Source: Dyadobacter sp. CECT 9275
GTDB taxonomy: Bacteria; Bacteroidota; Bacteroidia; Cytophagales; Spirosomataceae
DNA length: 64,000 bases
Direction of reading: 5' to 3'
NCBI RefSeq assembly: GCF_907164905.1
Contig: NZ_CAJRAF010000001.1
Span: forward strand, 1,151,001 to 1,215,000
Under the pieces are notes generated by a model. It saw only the letters and a program-made list of their open reading frames with translations, searched no databases and was not told the origin of the DNA. How positions within the stretch are numbered: position 1 is the stretch's first letter; every line of letters begins with the position of its first letter. Shown piece by piece: positions 9,123-17,265 of this stretch. The position numbers and the translations under genes were made by a program.

Positions 9123-10223
9123 ATGGTAAATCTCAAAAACATCCAGACTGAAATTGACGCAAGTTTTCTCTACGGAATACTGGCCCGGCATGAGGAAGAT
9201 GAAAATGTGGCCAGTGTTTTTCGGCAGATGAGCGAGATCGAACATGGGCACGCACTGGCGTTCATGGCTAAGCATGAAATGGATATTTCGAAGTTACCTG
9301 CGCCTTCTGCCAGAGCAAAGATCCTGAATTGGATCGGGAAAATTTTTGGCTACGACTATATTCTGGGTGTGATGCTGGATACGGAAAAGAGCATTTCGAG
9401 CTCGGTGGTCAGCGCAAGAAATAAGTATAAAGCAACCGGTTCCGTTTCGGATACGGCGCACGTGGCGATTTTGAAAAATATTCTGGACAACAATACCAAA
9501 GTTGCGGGATCCACATTTACGCGTTTCGAAAAGCGACATCGATCTGTGGGAGGTAATGCGTTGCGTGCGGCGGTATTAGGTGGAAACGACGGGCTTGTTT
9601 CAAATTTTAGCCTCGTGATGGGCATTGCGGGCGCGGCGATCGGGCAGAAAGAAACCCTGCTCACAGGACTTGCAGGCCTGCTTGCGGGAGCTTTATCAAT
9701 GGCTTTGGGTGAGTGGATTTCGGTGAAGAGCTCTCAGGAACTCAGCGAAAACCAAATGCAACTGGAAATGGACGAACTGGAAACTAATCCTGCGGGTGAA
9801 GAGGTTGAAATAGCGCTCATTTATCAGGCCAAAGGCATTCCGCAGGATCAGGCCAAAAAAATGGCTCGCGAGATGATGTCAGATAAGGACAACGCCATGA
9901 CATTCCTTACCAAAGAAGAGCTGGGTATCAACACGGAAGACTTGAAAGGGTCCGCCATGGAAGCCGCTGTGACTTCGTTTGTGCTGTTTTCAGTGGGTGC
10001 GATTATCCCGGTTGTACCATTTTTCTTTTTAAGCGGGACGACGGCGATTGTGGCCAGTGCCGTTTTTAGCGCGGTCGGCCTATTTCTCATCGGATCGGCC
10101 ATCACATTATTTACAGGCAGAAGTGTCTGGTATTCTGGCGTCAGACAGGTCATTTTCGGGCTCGCAGCCGCAGCGATTACCTTTGGGATAGGAAAGTTAA
10201 TTGGCGTTTCAGTAGCGGGCTGA
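9123..10223 (+). CDS. VIT1/CCC1-family iron/manganese transporter with N-terminal ferritin-like domain
   Basis: The protein has 366 residues. Residues 1 to about 130 form a ferritin/rubrerythrin-like helical domain with carboxylate and histidine ligands of the E-x-x-H kind (QTEIDASFLYGILARHEED and MSEIEHGHALAF). Residues from about 145 are the membrane part: NALRAAVLGGNDGLVSNFSLVMG is the VIT1/CCC1 signature, with five predicted helices and a cytoplasmic metal-binding helical insert (about residues 195-270). This is the layout of membrane-bound ferritin MbfA, which moves Fe(II) out of the cytoplasm. It stands alone on the plus strand and converges on the DUF892 gene. Confidence 0.9.
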   Translation: MVNLKNIQTEIDASFLYGILARHEEDENVASVFRQMSEIEHGHALAFMAKHEMDISKLPAPSARAKILNWIGKIFGYDYILGVMLDTEKSISSSVVSARNKYKATGSVSDTAHVAILKNILDNNTKVAGSTFTRFEKRHRSVGGNALRAAVLGGNDGLVSNFSLVMGIAGAAIGQKETLLTGLAGLLAGALSMALGEWISVKSSQELSENQMQLEMDELETNPAGEEVEIALIYQAKGIPQDQAKKMAREMMSDKDNAMTFLTKEELGINTEDLKGSAMEAAVTSFVLFSVGAIIPVVPFFFLSGTTAIVASAVFSAVGLFLIGSAITLFTGRSVWYSGVRQVIFGLAAAAITFGIGKLIGVSVAG

Positions 10224-10463
10224 ACAAGATTCTACTTTATAATTATCTCTCCAAATTAAAAACAACCACAATTCGGTTCAAAAACCGGTATGGCCCATAC
10301 TCTACCAATCACTTTGAGATCTTTCTGTCCCGATTTTACACAGTGATTTGAGCCTGTTGCCCTTAACCTTTTTGCTGTTCAGGCAGATCACCGGATGATA
10401 AAATTACCCAGTTTGAGGAGCAACTTACCCTGCAGTGAACCAGAAATTGGAGCGATTTATAGC

Positions 10464-10955
10464 TCATACCGTTGCGATATACTTTGCATTGATCAGCAAG
10501 AGCAAGGTGCGGTCGGCTTTTGCATCCTCGTAGTTCTCCCTGATTAGTTCCTTGATACGGTCGTTGTGTATCTTTACGGATGCCATTTCTAAAATCTGGA
10601 ACGATGCCATTTCAATGCTTTCGATATTGTGCAGGTAGAATAGGATAGACATATCCCTGAGTTCCAGATTTTCACCATTGCGCCTGATATCCTCAAATGC
10701 GTCCTCAACCAGCCCTTTCAGCCCCTTGGAGTCAATTTCCGAGAACTCTGCCGGCAGTATTGCATAGATCTCGTCCATCCTTTCAATCTGTTTTTTTACA
10801 CTTTCGACTGTTTCGATCATTGCTGTGCGAATATCTTTAAAGTGCGACTCGTCCATGATTTCAGGGAGTTCTGCTACCAGTAAGGTCTTGGCGGCGTACA
10901 CTTTATTGAGGTGGTGGATGAAAAATTTCTCCAGGTCTTCGCGATCGAGGTTCAT
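10464..10955 (-). CDS. DUF892 (YciE/YciF-like) ferritin-fold protein
   Basis: The 163-residue protein is all helical with the DUF892 pattern: a first helix ending VYAAKTLLVAELPEIMDES, a second with ESVKKQIERMDEIYAILP, and a third starting GLKGLVEDAFEDI. In the family these helices carry the glutamates and histidines of a diiron centre in a ferritin-like four-helix bundle and are linked to stress. Here several of the usual histidines are not obvious, so metal binding is uncertain. A single-receiver response regulator is encoded 25 bp upstream on the same strand and is probably co-transcribed. Confidence 0.8.
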   Translation of the reverse strand: MNLDREDLEKFFIHHLNKVYAAKTLLVAELPEIMDESHFKDIRTAMIETVESVKKQIERMDEIYAILPAEFSEIDSKGLKGLVEDAFEDIRRNGENLELRDMSILFYLHNIESIEMASFQILEMASVKIHNDRIKELIRENYEDAKADRTLLLLINAKYIATV

Positions 10956-10980
10956 AGGGGCTATCGTTAAAAAACAGGAT

Positions 10981-11343
10981 CTAGGACAGAAATTTATCTA
11001 CATGAAACAACAGGCTTGATATGTCGAATGGTTTGGGCAAATACATATCCGCGCCGCAGTCGTTTGCAATTGCCTTGAGGTTATATTCTCCGGAACATAA
11101 AATGACGGGAACGTTTCTTATTTGTTGATCAGCTTTTAATTCTCTACAAATTTGAGAGCCGGACCGCAGGGATCCCCGTATCGTGACGTCCATCACGATC
11201 AGGTCGGGATTCAGTTCCCTGATATACTCAATTTCCAGCTCAGTCCGGGAGAAAGTAAGATTGTATCCGGTATCACGGAAAACAATCTTCAGTAACTCGA
11301 TAATATCCGGCTCATCTTCAACAATCAGTATCTTCTTGCTCAT
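10981..11343 (-). CDS. Stand-alone response-regulator receiver domain
   Basis: The 120-residue protein is only a CheY-like receiver. The acidic pocket (E9-D10), the phosphorylation site Asp52 in NPDLIVMDVTIRG and the conserved Lys in the LPKPFD loop are present, so it should be phosphorylated. It has no output domain and must act through protein contacts or a phosphorelay. It is transcribed towards the DUF892 gene with a 25-bp gap. No kinase gene is adjacent. Confidence 0.9.
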   Translation of the reverse strand: MSKKILIVEDEPDIIELLKIVFRDTGYNLTFSRTELEIEYIRELNPDLIVMDVTIRGSLRSGSQICRELKADQQIRNVPVILCSGEYNLKAIANDCGADMYLPKPFDISSLLFHVDKFLS

Positions 11344-11626
11344 TCACTTGACTTGAAGGGTATACAGGTCTTTATCAATTCCTGTGCCAAGAATGGATTT
11401 GGGAAGTGCTGCAATGCTCATTTTCGAGACACTCTAGAAATAATAGTTGATAATCTATACCTATATAGAAATATATCTATTATTAGCTTAGCTAAAATTT
11501 TTACATCATGTAGAAGAAATCACGCCAATTTCCGAATTTTAAGGGCGGTTACGGCAGGTTGTGATGGATTGGCGCACTTATTAGGGTAGAGTGATATAAC
11601 CCGTTATAGTTTAAAACCTCTGTGAA

Positions 11627-13192
11627 ATGGTTCTTGCGGTGATTTGCATTCTGTTATTCTTACTGATTGTTTTGCTAAGAGCATTGCCTCGGATTTTGAT
11701 TGACAGAGGTAAATTATCCTTGTGTACACATGACACCTGGTATCATCTCATGCTGGCCGAGGAGATAAGGCAAAATGGGTATAAACTTCCCAGTAAGATA
11801 TCCAGGTTTTTGTTGTCCGAAAGCATTACCTATCCTCCCTTATTTCATGTGCTCCTGTCTTGCCTCAACAAAAGGCATAGAACCGCGATCGAACCTTTCA
11901 CGGGCGGACTGCTGGACGGCCTTGTTGGCGTCTGCCTATTTTTCATTGCACATGAGTGGGGCAACCTCGGTGTAAGCATTTCTGTTTTGTCAGCACTGCT
12001 GTTTGTTTTCTCACCCTATTCGCTGGGCTTGAATTTTAGCCCGCGTGCCACACTGGGTACACCCAGAGTATTTGGCCAGTTTTTGTTTTTTCTGGCTGTT
12101 CTGATGTTGCTGCTATACCTGGATACAGGTTTTTATTACTATGGCTCTGCGGCAGTTGTGCTTGGCGGCCTTATTTTCCTGTCAAGTATGTTTTCTAGCC
12201 AGGCCTTTGCTTTCGTGTTGGTAATTTGGTCTCTTCTGCTGGTATCCGTTGTTCCATTGGTTGTATTACTCAGTAGTTATTTACTCTCCCTGCTGGTTTC
12301 CAGGGGTTATTCCTGGCACATAACAAAAGGGCACGTCCAGCATCTCACGATTATGGCGAAGACGTTCTGGAAGGGGAGGTTTTCCACGCAGCACATTCAG
12401 CAGCGTAACCGGCTGGATGATCTGCTGAACGCCCCCAGGCAGCTGTTTACCAATCCTAAACAGGTCTTTTTTCTCTTTTATGTCAGAAATACGTTTCTGA
12501 TTGTACTGTTTCAAATGCCGGTTATAGCACTCTATATTTACTACCGTTTCAGTTGGCCGGAGGCCCTGACGAATGTGCCGATGATACACTTGCTGGATAC
12601 TTTACTTCTTTCAGGGTTGCTGGTGTTCCTGGCTACTTCTACAAAACCATTCCTGTTTCTCGGGGAAGCTGAGCGATATATGGAACATGTAAGCCCTTTT
12701 TGCTGCCTTTTAATTGGGCTCATGCTGTCGGAAACAGGATATTTATGGGCTACTTATTGGGTACTGATTTTCTCAATTGGCCTGTACTTTGTCAATGTAT
12801 GTCTCTTTATTTATCAGGTGAAGAGTAAAAATTCCAAGGAAAGAGAACGGGACGTTGAATCCATTTTGGAGTGGATTAATACAAAGGCTCCACAAAAACG
12901 ATTTGCTGTTTTGCCTCATAGTAATCTGAATATCGTTATACCTTATTTTACAGACAGTTATGTGTTGTTCGGGCAATGGAAGAATAGTTCTTCTCCCGCG
13001 ATTAAATCACTGAAAGACGTGGAGTCTGACGAATTTCGTCGGTACAGATCGAGCTTGTTGCAGAGATATGCTATTGACTACATTATTACGGCAAACGTTA
13101 CACCCACGCATCCAAATCTTGCGGATATGAAAAACAACTTTCCTGTTGTATTTCAGAATTCTTCTTACTACGTACTATTCTGCCGAGCGTAA
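11627..13192 (+). CDS. Polytopic membrane protein, possible GT-C-type glycosyltransferase
   Basis: The 521-residue protein has about ten hydrophobic helices in residues 1 to about 410, followed by a soluble C-terminal domain of about 110 residues. In the first external loop lie a D-T-W-Y-H motif near residue 36 and the segment SITYPPLFHVLLS; an acidic residue in the first loop and a YPP turn are features of GT-C enzymes such as STT3- and GT39-like proteins, which use lipid-linked sugars. No family can be named with confidence. It has no obvious partner gene: upstream genes are on the other strand and 150 bp of apparently non-coding sequence follow. Confidence 0.55.
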   Translation: MVLAVICILLFLLIVLLRALPRILIDRGKLSLCTHDTWYHLMLAEEIRQNGYKLPSKISRFLLSESITYPPLFHVLLSCLNKRHRTAIEPFTGGLLDGLVGVCLFFIAHEWGNLGVSISVLSALLFVFSPYSLGLNFSPRATLGTPRVFGQFLFFLAVLMLLLYLDTGFYYYGSAAVVLGGLIFLSSMFSSQAFAFVLVIWSLLLVSVVPLVVLLSSYLLSLLVSRGYSWHITKGHVQHLTIMAKTFWKGRFSTQHIQQRNRLDDLLNAPRQLFTNPKQVFFLFYVRNTFLIVLFQMPVIALYIYYRFSWPEALTNVPMIHLLDTLLLSGLLVFLATSTKPFLFLGEAERYMEHVSPFCCLLIGLMLSETGYLWATYWVLIFSIGLYFVNVCLFIYQVKSKNSKERERDVESILEWINTKAPQKRFAVLPHSNLNIVIPYFTDSYVLFGQWKNSSSPAIKSLKDVESDEFRRYRSSLLQRYAIDYIITANVTPTHPNLADMKNNFPVVFQNSSYYVLFCRA

Positions 13193-13253
13193 AAAAAAGT
13201 GTAACGGAAATAAAAGAGTTGCTTGGTACATACCCGGTAACCCGATTTTCAGT

Positions 13254-13320
13254 TGGCCTGTACTTTAAAAAAGCTGCGCTTCAACAGTTTGGTAAAGACA
13301 GATTAAAACGGTACAGGCCA
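13254..13320. repeat. 10-bp perfect inverted repeat with 47-bp spacer
   Basis: TGGCCTGTAC at 13254-13263 is the exact reverse complement of GTACAGGCCA at 13311-13320. A small inner stem (AAGC/GCTT) sits in the spacer. The element lies between the end of the membrane protein gene and the convergent hydrolase gene, so it may help end transcription from either side, although no clear T-tract follows. Confidence 0.45.
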
Positions 13321-13343
13321 GTTTTCTGTGATGACTAGGAATG

Positions 13344-14153
13344 CTACTGCCCAATTTGAATGAGCAAATCGGAAACCGCGCGTGGCTGTGCCAGGAAAGG
13401 GGAGTGGCTTGTATTGACTTCATACACGGTTTTTATACCGGCTGCAGCAATCATACGGTTTTGCAGCCCGGGAGAAATCACCATATCTTGAAGTGTTTTG
13501 ATGTATACCTTTTCCACAGCACCGAAACCTTCAGCCGTCAATATTGCTTTGTTGATAAAAGGAATGGCCGGTTCGGCGCGGTAGTTGGTGATTACTTTAT
13601 TCTTAATGGCCTGTGTTCCGTCTTTGATAAAAAGGTCGGTCAGATTTTCCTGTTTAACGTCAAGCGTGAGCTGATCGGCAGAAGGAATTAGCAAGGGGCC
13701 CAGTTTAGAATCGGGGTCCGCATTCGACAGATCGATGAGCGCTTGTCCCGTTGTGGGAAGAAAAGCACCTATGTAAACCAGTGTCAGGATTTTGGAGGGT
13801 ACTTTCTCGGCCACAAGGGTTACAACCATTCCACCCATGCTGTGGCCCACCAGAATCACTTTGCCTTTCACTTCCGAAAGCGCGTTGATTACTTTGTCAC
13901 GATAAGTATCAAGTGAGAGCTGATGCGGAGGCGTTTTATCGTTACCATGGCCTGGCAGTTCCACCACGATCACCTCATTCCCAGCGCGGGTCAGCTGGGA
14001 GCGCACTTCATCCCATACATAAGGGGCCTGCCAGGCACCATGCACGAGTACGTAAGTTTGCCCCTGCAAGGTAGTATCCTCTCCCTCAGTGGGTGAGGTA
14101 AAAGCTGAAATTGCGAATGCGGCTGATAGCAGTATTAAATCTGTTGTTTTCAT
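13344..14153 (-). CDS. Exported alpha/beta hydrolase (methylesterase-like)
   Basis: The 269-residue protein starts with a signal peptide (about residues 1-20), so it acts in the periplasm. The fold markers are clear: the strand LVHGAWQAPYVWDEV with the oxyanion HG, the nucleophile elbow GHSMGG, and a late histidine in NTSHSPF. The closest shape I know is the salicylate/methyl-jasmonate esterase type (HGAWHGAWCW-like start). It is the last gene of an apparent three-gene minus-strand run with a cupin and a carboxymuconolactone decarboxylase-like protein (84-bp and 28-bp gaps). The substrate is unknown. Confidence 0.85.
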   Translation of the reverse strand: MKTTDLILLSAAFAISAFTSPTEGEDTTLQGQTYVLVHGAWQAPYVWDEVRSQLTRAGNEVIVVELPGHGNDKTPPHQLSLDTYRDKVINALSEVKGKVILVGHSMGGMVVTLVAEKVPSKILTLVYIGAFLPTTGQALIDLSNADPDSKLGPLLIPSADQLTLDVKQENLTDLFIKDGTQAIKNKVITNYRAEPAIPFINKAILTAEGFGAVEKVYIKTLQDMVISPGLQNRMIAAAGIKTVYEVNTSHSPFLAQPRAVSDLLIQIGQ

Positions 14154-14237
14154 CGTGTTTCATTTTGAACTGTTATGGGATATTTTGGTAAGACCCTGAT
14201 CTTTTACGTTCGGGCAAAGAGTACCAGAAAATGTTAT

Positions 14238-14807
14238 TCAGATATACTGATCAGGGGCAGGCATGTCGAAACCATTTAATATCATTGCGATCAGGCTGTA
14301 TCCGCCGACCAGAAAGAAAAGCTCTGCCACACCATCCTGGCCAAGCAGACGGACAGCGTGCCGGTAGGCTGAGTCAGGGACGACATGGCCTTTCACGAGG
14401 CAGCGGGCTATATCATAAGCGATTTTCTCCTGATCGTTTAACCCGGTGGGGCTGCTGCCAGCCGCTAATGAAGCGACTACACCGGCAGACAAGCCAAAAG
14501 CTGCGGCCATAATTTCGTGGGCGTAAAGCTCGAAACGTGCGCCAAAAGCACTTCCCACTGTGAGGATGGCCACTTCCCGGACGGTTTTCGCCAGCGTAGC
14601 GTGCATGTCAAGGGTACGAAGAAAGCTCAAAGCCGGAACACCAAACTGAGGATGATGTAACATGGCCGGAAAAGGGCCCAGCAACGCTCCCTGATCATCT
14701 AACATTCTCACCTGGCCCTGGCTGTTGGCTACCAGATTTGCAATCTCGTCATGCACATACCTGATTTCAGGGCTGAGGTTTTCTGGGTTCAATGGTTGGA
14801 TACGCAT
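14238..14807 (-). CDS. Carboxymuconolactone decarboxylase-like (AhpD-fold) protein
   Basis: The 189-residue all-helical protein fits the CMD/AhpD fold, with the core segment REVAILTVGSAFGARFELYAHEIMAAAFGLS. The CxxC pair of the peroxidase AhpD is absent (the corresponding stretch has no cysteine), which argues for the decarboxylase-like or uncharacterised branch and not for an antioxidant role. It lies 28 bp downstream of a cupin gene and upstream of an exported alpha/beta hydrolase. True beta-ketoadipate pathway genes (pcaB, pcaIJ) are not nearby, so catabolism of protocatechuate is not supported. Confidence 0.82.
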   Translation of the reverse strand: MRIQPLNPENLSPEIRYVHDEIANLVANSQGQVRMLDDQGALLGPFPAMLHHPQFGVPALSFLRTLDMHATLAKTVREVAILTVGSAFGARFELYAHEIMAAAFGLSAGVVASLAAGSSPTGLNDQEKIAYDIARCLVKGHVVPDSAYRHAVRLLGQDGVAELFFLVGGYSLIAMILNGFDMPAPDQYI

Positions 14808-14835
14808 AAGAAATGCTTTTGAATGGTTGTTTTAT

Positions 14836-15396
14836 TTAATTCGTGTATTCGCCGTTAATCAGCACGAACGCCATGCGGCAAATTTTGTTGGAACGATTGG
14901 CCCAGGCATGATTTGTACCGCTCTGGATCACGACGTCCCCCGGATAAATGATGGTTTCGCCACGGTCGAGAACCAGGGTTATCTCACCTTCCAGCACTAT
15001 ACCATAGTCGACCGTTTCGGTCCGGTGCATCAACGGATGCGGGGCTTCGCCGGTATTAGTGGAAGCTTTTTCGTCTCCCATGGATTTGAATTTGGCAGCC
15101 GCATCGGCTCCGGTGAGTTTTCTTATTTCTTCTCCTTCGGGAGGAAATTCTATGATGCGTATGCGCGTGCCGTTTTTTGGCGGAGGTAATACCAGGTTGC
15201 TTTCATCCGGTAGGTCAGGCTGATGGTGAATCGGCGCCGGTGTTTCAATGGTGTGCCATATTTCGAAGAACGTTGGCCCCCCGGGCCCCCCAACCAGTTG
15301 CGTATGAACGGGTGGGGCGTCTGAGACGATAACGGCATTTCCATTTTCATCATGACCTGTCACGATGCGTCTGAATGGTTTTTGATTTTGGTTCAT
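14836..15396 (-). CDS. Cupin-domain protein
   Basis: The 186-residue protein carries a single C-terminal cupin. The first motif is present in the form MHRTETVDYGIVLEGE and the second as GDVVIQSGTNHAWANRS, which gives the G-x5-x-x-G-x2-H-x3-N pattern with its metal-binding histidine. The N-terminal 90 residues are a strand-rich extension. The protein has no signal peptide and is probably cytoplasmic. It heads the run with the CMD-like and hydrolase genes. Such cupins act as small-molecule isomerases, dioxygenases or sensors; which applies here cannot be told. Confidence 0.82.
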   Translation of the reverse strand: MNQNQKPFRRIVTGHDENGNAVIVSDAPPVHTQLVGGPGGPTFFEIWHTIETPAPIHHQPDLPDESNLVLPPPKNGTRIRIIEFPPEGEEIRKLTGADAAAKFKSMGDEKASTNTGEAPHPLMHRTETVDYGIVLEGEITLVLDRGETIIYPGDVVIQSGTNHAWANRSNKICRMAFVLINGEYTN

Positions 15397-15593
15397 TGGT
15401 TCTGGATATTTTAAAAATGAAGACTCTCAAAAAGATGGAACAGAAAGCTGGTGAAGGCCAGGCACGGGCATACCAAAGCCGCCCGGGGTAGGAGTTACCA
15501 GCAAGTACCCTATCCCGCAGCATTGAAATAAGGACAGGTTTTAAAATGCCCCTTTGTAATTAATATATCTACCGGTATGATCAGTGTTAAGAA

Positions 15594-16232
15594 CTAAAAC
15601 CCAAGGATTTCATCCAGTTCAATCACATGTACGCCGTCAGCGAGTATCTTAGGTGCCCTGGCCATTCTTTGGGCAAGCACCGTGGTTGGCAATGCCTGGT
15701 ATTTTTTGAAAAGACCTAATGCATTCAGAAAACTGAGCAGACCTACCGTAAGCCGTTCTATTGTCCGGTCTGATTTTTTCCGGAAAAGGATACCCGGCCT
15801 GAAAATGATGTACTGATCAAATGAAAGGCTGGCGATCTGCTCCTCCAGTTGTCCCTTGATCCTCAGATAAATCGCACCGCTATCAGAAGAAGCTCCGAAC
15901 GAGGAAAGCAGTACCGTACGGGAAACTGCATTTCTTTTGGCGATATGGGCAAATTTCAGAGGAATTTCGTAGTCAATGCGCCATTGCTCATTCTTTGAAC
16001 CGGCGGCCTTTGAGGTTGTTCCAAAGCATGAAAACCACACATCGCCATGGATATATGCAGATACATCTTCGAGGCTTCTAAAATCAATCACATGTTCGGT
16101 CAGCTTATGATGGGTTATGCCGCCGGAGCGGCGTACGAAACTGATAATTTCGGTATAGTCGGGATCCTGCAAAAGTATATTGACAAGGTCCCTGCCCGTA
16201 GCTCCGGTTGCTCCGATAATCAACGCTTTCAT
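15594..16232 (-). CDS. NAD(P)-binding atypical SDR-like protein
   Basis: The 212-residue protein opens with a Rossmann nucleotide loop (IIGATGATGRDLV) and a following RR pair (VRRSGG) that suggests NADPH preference. Further signs are the strand DVWFSCFGTT and the active-site-like SSFGASSDSGAIYLRIKGQLEEQI, which gives a Tyr-x3-Lys pair (Y-L-R-I-K). This is the HTATIP2/TIP30-like atypical short-chain dehydrogenase type. Its upstream region contains a perfect Crp-type palindrome at 16345-16360, so it may be controlled by the Crp/Fnr regulator encoded just beyond. Confidence 0.82.
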   Translation of the reverse strand: MKALIIGATGATGRDLVNILLQDPDYTEIISFVRRSGGITHHKLTEHVIDFRSLEDVSAYIHGDVWFSCFGTTSKAAGSKNEQWRIDYEIPLKFAHIAKRNAVSRTVLLSSFGASSDSGAIYLRIKGQLEEQIASLSFDQYIIFRPGILFRKKSDRTIERLTVGLLSFLNALGLFKKYQALPTTVLAQRMARAPKILADGVHVIELDEILGF

Positions 16233-16344
16233 ATCGCATCTTGGTTAATCAGGCGAATGCATCATCGCAGAACCGCAACTGATAATTTCGGGTAAAGTTC
16301 AGATTTAGCGGACAACAAACGGTTGTGCTAAATCACTATTATCC

Positions 16345-16360
16345 TGTGACGGCGATCACA
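16345..16360. promoter_or_regulatory. Perfect Crp-type palindrome TGTGA-N6-TCACA
   Basis: The site reads TGTGACGGCGATCACA, an exact match to the Crp consensus half-sites with the correct 6-bp spacer. It lies in the 160-bp gap between the Crp/Fnr gene and the NAD-binding protein gene, centred about 120 bp upstream of the latter's start codon on the minus strand. Confidence 0.65.
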
Positions 16361-16392
16361 CAAAAATACCTGTCCGGAGGCCATGTTATTTC

Positions 16393-16977
16393 TTATGACA
16401 ACGAGCGCCGCCGGTCTGGAGCGTTGAGCCTGCTCAGCATTTCGCGGCTTATCCCCAGGTACTCGGCAATATATTTTTTAGGTATTTTTTTTATAATCTC
16501 GGGGAACTGGCTTCCGAATTCCTCATACCGTTGTCTTGGGTTTTGAGAAAGCAGGGAGATGATTCGGTGCTGCTGGGCGGTGTAGTCATTGGTTACCTTC
16601 CTGCGAAAAAAATATTCCATCTTAGACAATTCCGACGCCATTTTTTCTCTGGCCGAAAGTGTAAGGCAAAGCACTTCCGCTTCTTCCATGCACACCAGGT
16701 TCATTTGTGAGGCTGTCTGATGAAAAAATGCATTGTAATCTGATAACCATGAGTTTTCAAGTCCAAACTGAAGAATGTGTTCCCTTCCTCCTTCATCGAT
16801 GTAAAATGTCCGGAAAATGCCATTGGCAATCCAGTATTCAAATGTGACTTTATCACCTACCTCGATCAGATACTGGTGTTTTCTTACTCTTTTTTTTATA
16901 AAGAATCTCTGGATGTATTCGAACTCTTCATCGCTTACAGGAGTAATTTCTTCAATATGATTTCGCAGTCTATTCAT
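16393..16977 (-). CDS. Crp/Fnr-family transcription regulator
   Basis: From the ATG at 16977 the protein has 194 residues; an upstream in-frame start at 17022 is less likely because the sequence before Met is not conserved-looking. Residues about 15-125 are a cyclic-nucleotide-binding-type beta-roll (GDKVTFEYWIANGIFRTFYID), without the Crp arginine-serine cAMP pocket in recognisable form. The C-terminal helix-turn-helix reads IPKKYIAEYLGISREMLSRL. It keeps Arg, Glu and Arg in the R-E-x3-R spacing by which Crp reads TGTGA, and a perfect TGTGA-N6-TCACA site lies just downstream of this gene. The effector is unknown. Confidence 0.9.
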   Translation of the reverse strand: MNRLRNHIEEITPVSDEEFEYIQRFFIKKRVRKHQYLIEVGDKVTFEYWIANGIFRTFYIDEGGREHILQFGLENSWLSDYNAFFHQTASQMNLVCMEEAEVLCLTLSAREKMASELSKMEYFFRRKVTNDYTAQQHRIISLLSQNPRQRYEEFGSQFPEIIKKIPKKYIAEYLGISREMLSRLNAPDRRRSLS

Positions 16978-17265
16978 AGCGCCGGAGTGGATAATAACAG
17001 CTTGTGATCTAGCGTTTATCAAAAATTTATGCCAGTTGTTAACTTACTTATAATCAGGAATTATATGGATTTATAGGTGCAGTTTTGATACGATATATCG
17101 CCAATTCTTGATGGTGTTTTTGTTGACAAAAAAAATAATAACCAGCCGTTTGAATGCCCTGTAAAAGGTTGTATCTTGGAGAGTGTCAGTCCATACCGTT
17201 GCAGTTTACAGGGGGGTGGAAATATTGGCACATCACATCCTGGCTGTGGGAGATTTTCAGACTCA

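Noticed and set aside
11439..11484. 8-bp inverted repeat AATAATAG/CTATTATT
   Set aside because: Low complexity and a 30-base spacer in AT-rich DNA; expected by chance.
11353..11589. 78-codon open frame upstream of the orphan membrane protein gene
   Set aside because: Cysteine-rich random-looking composition in an AT-rich region; no ribosome-binding or family signal.
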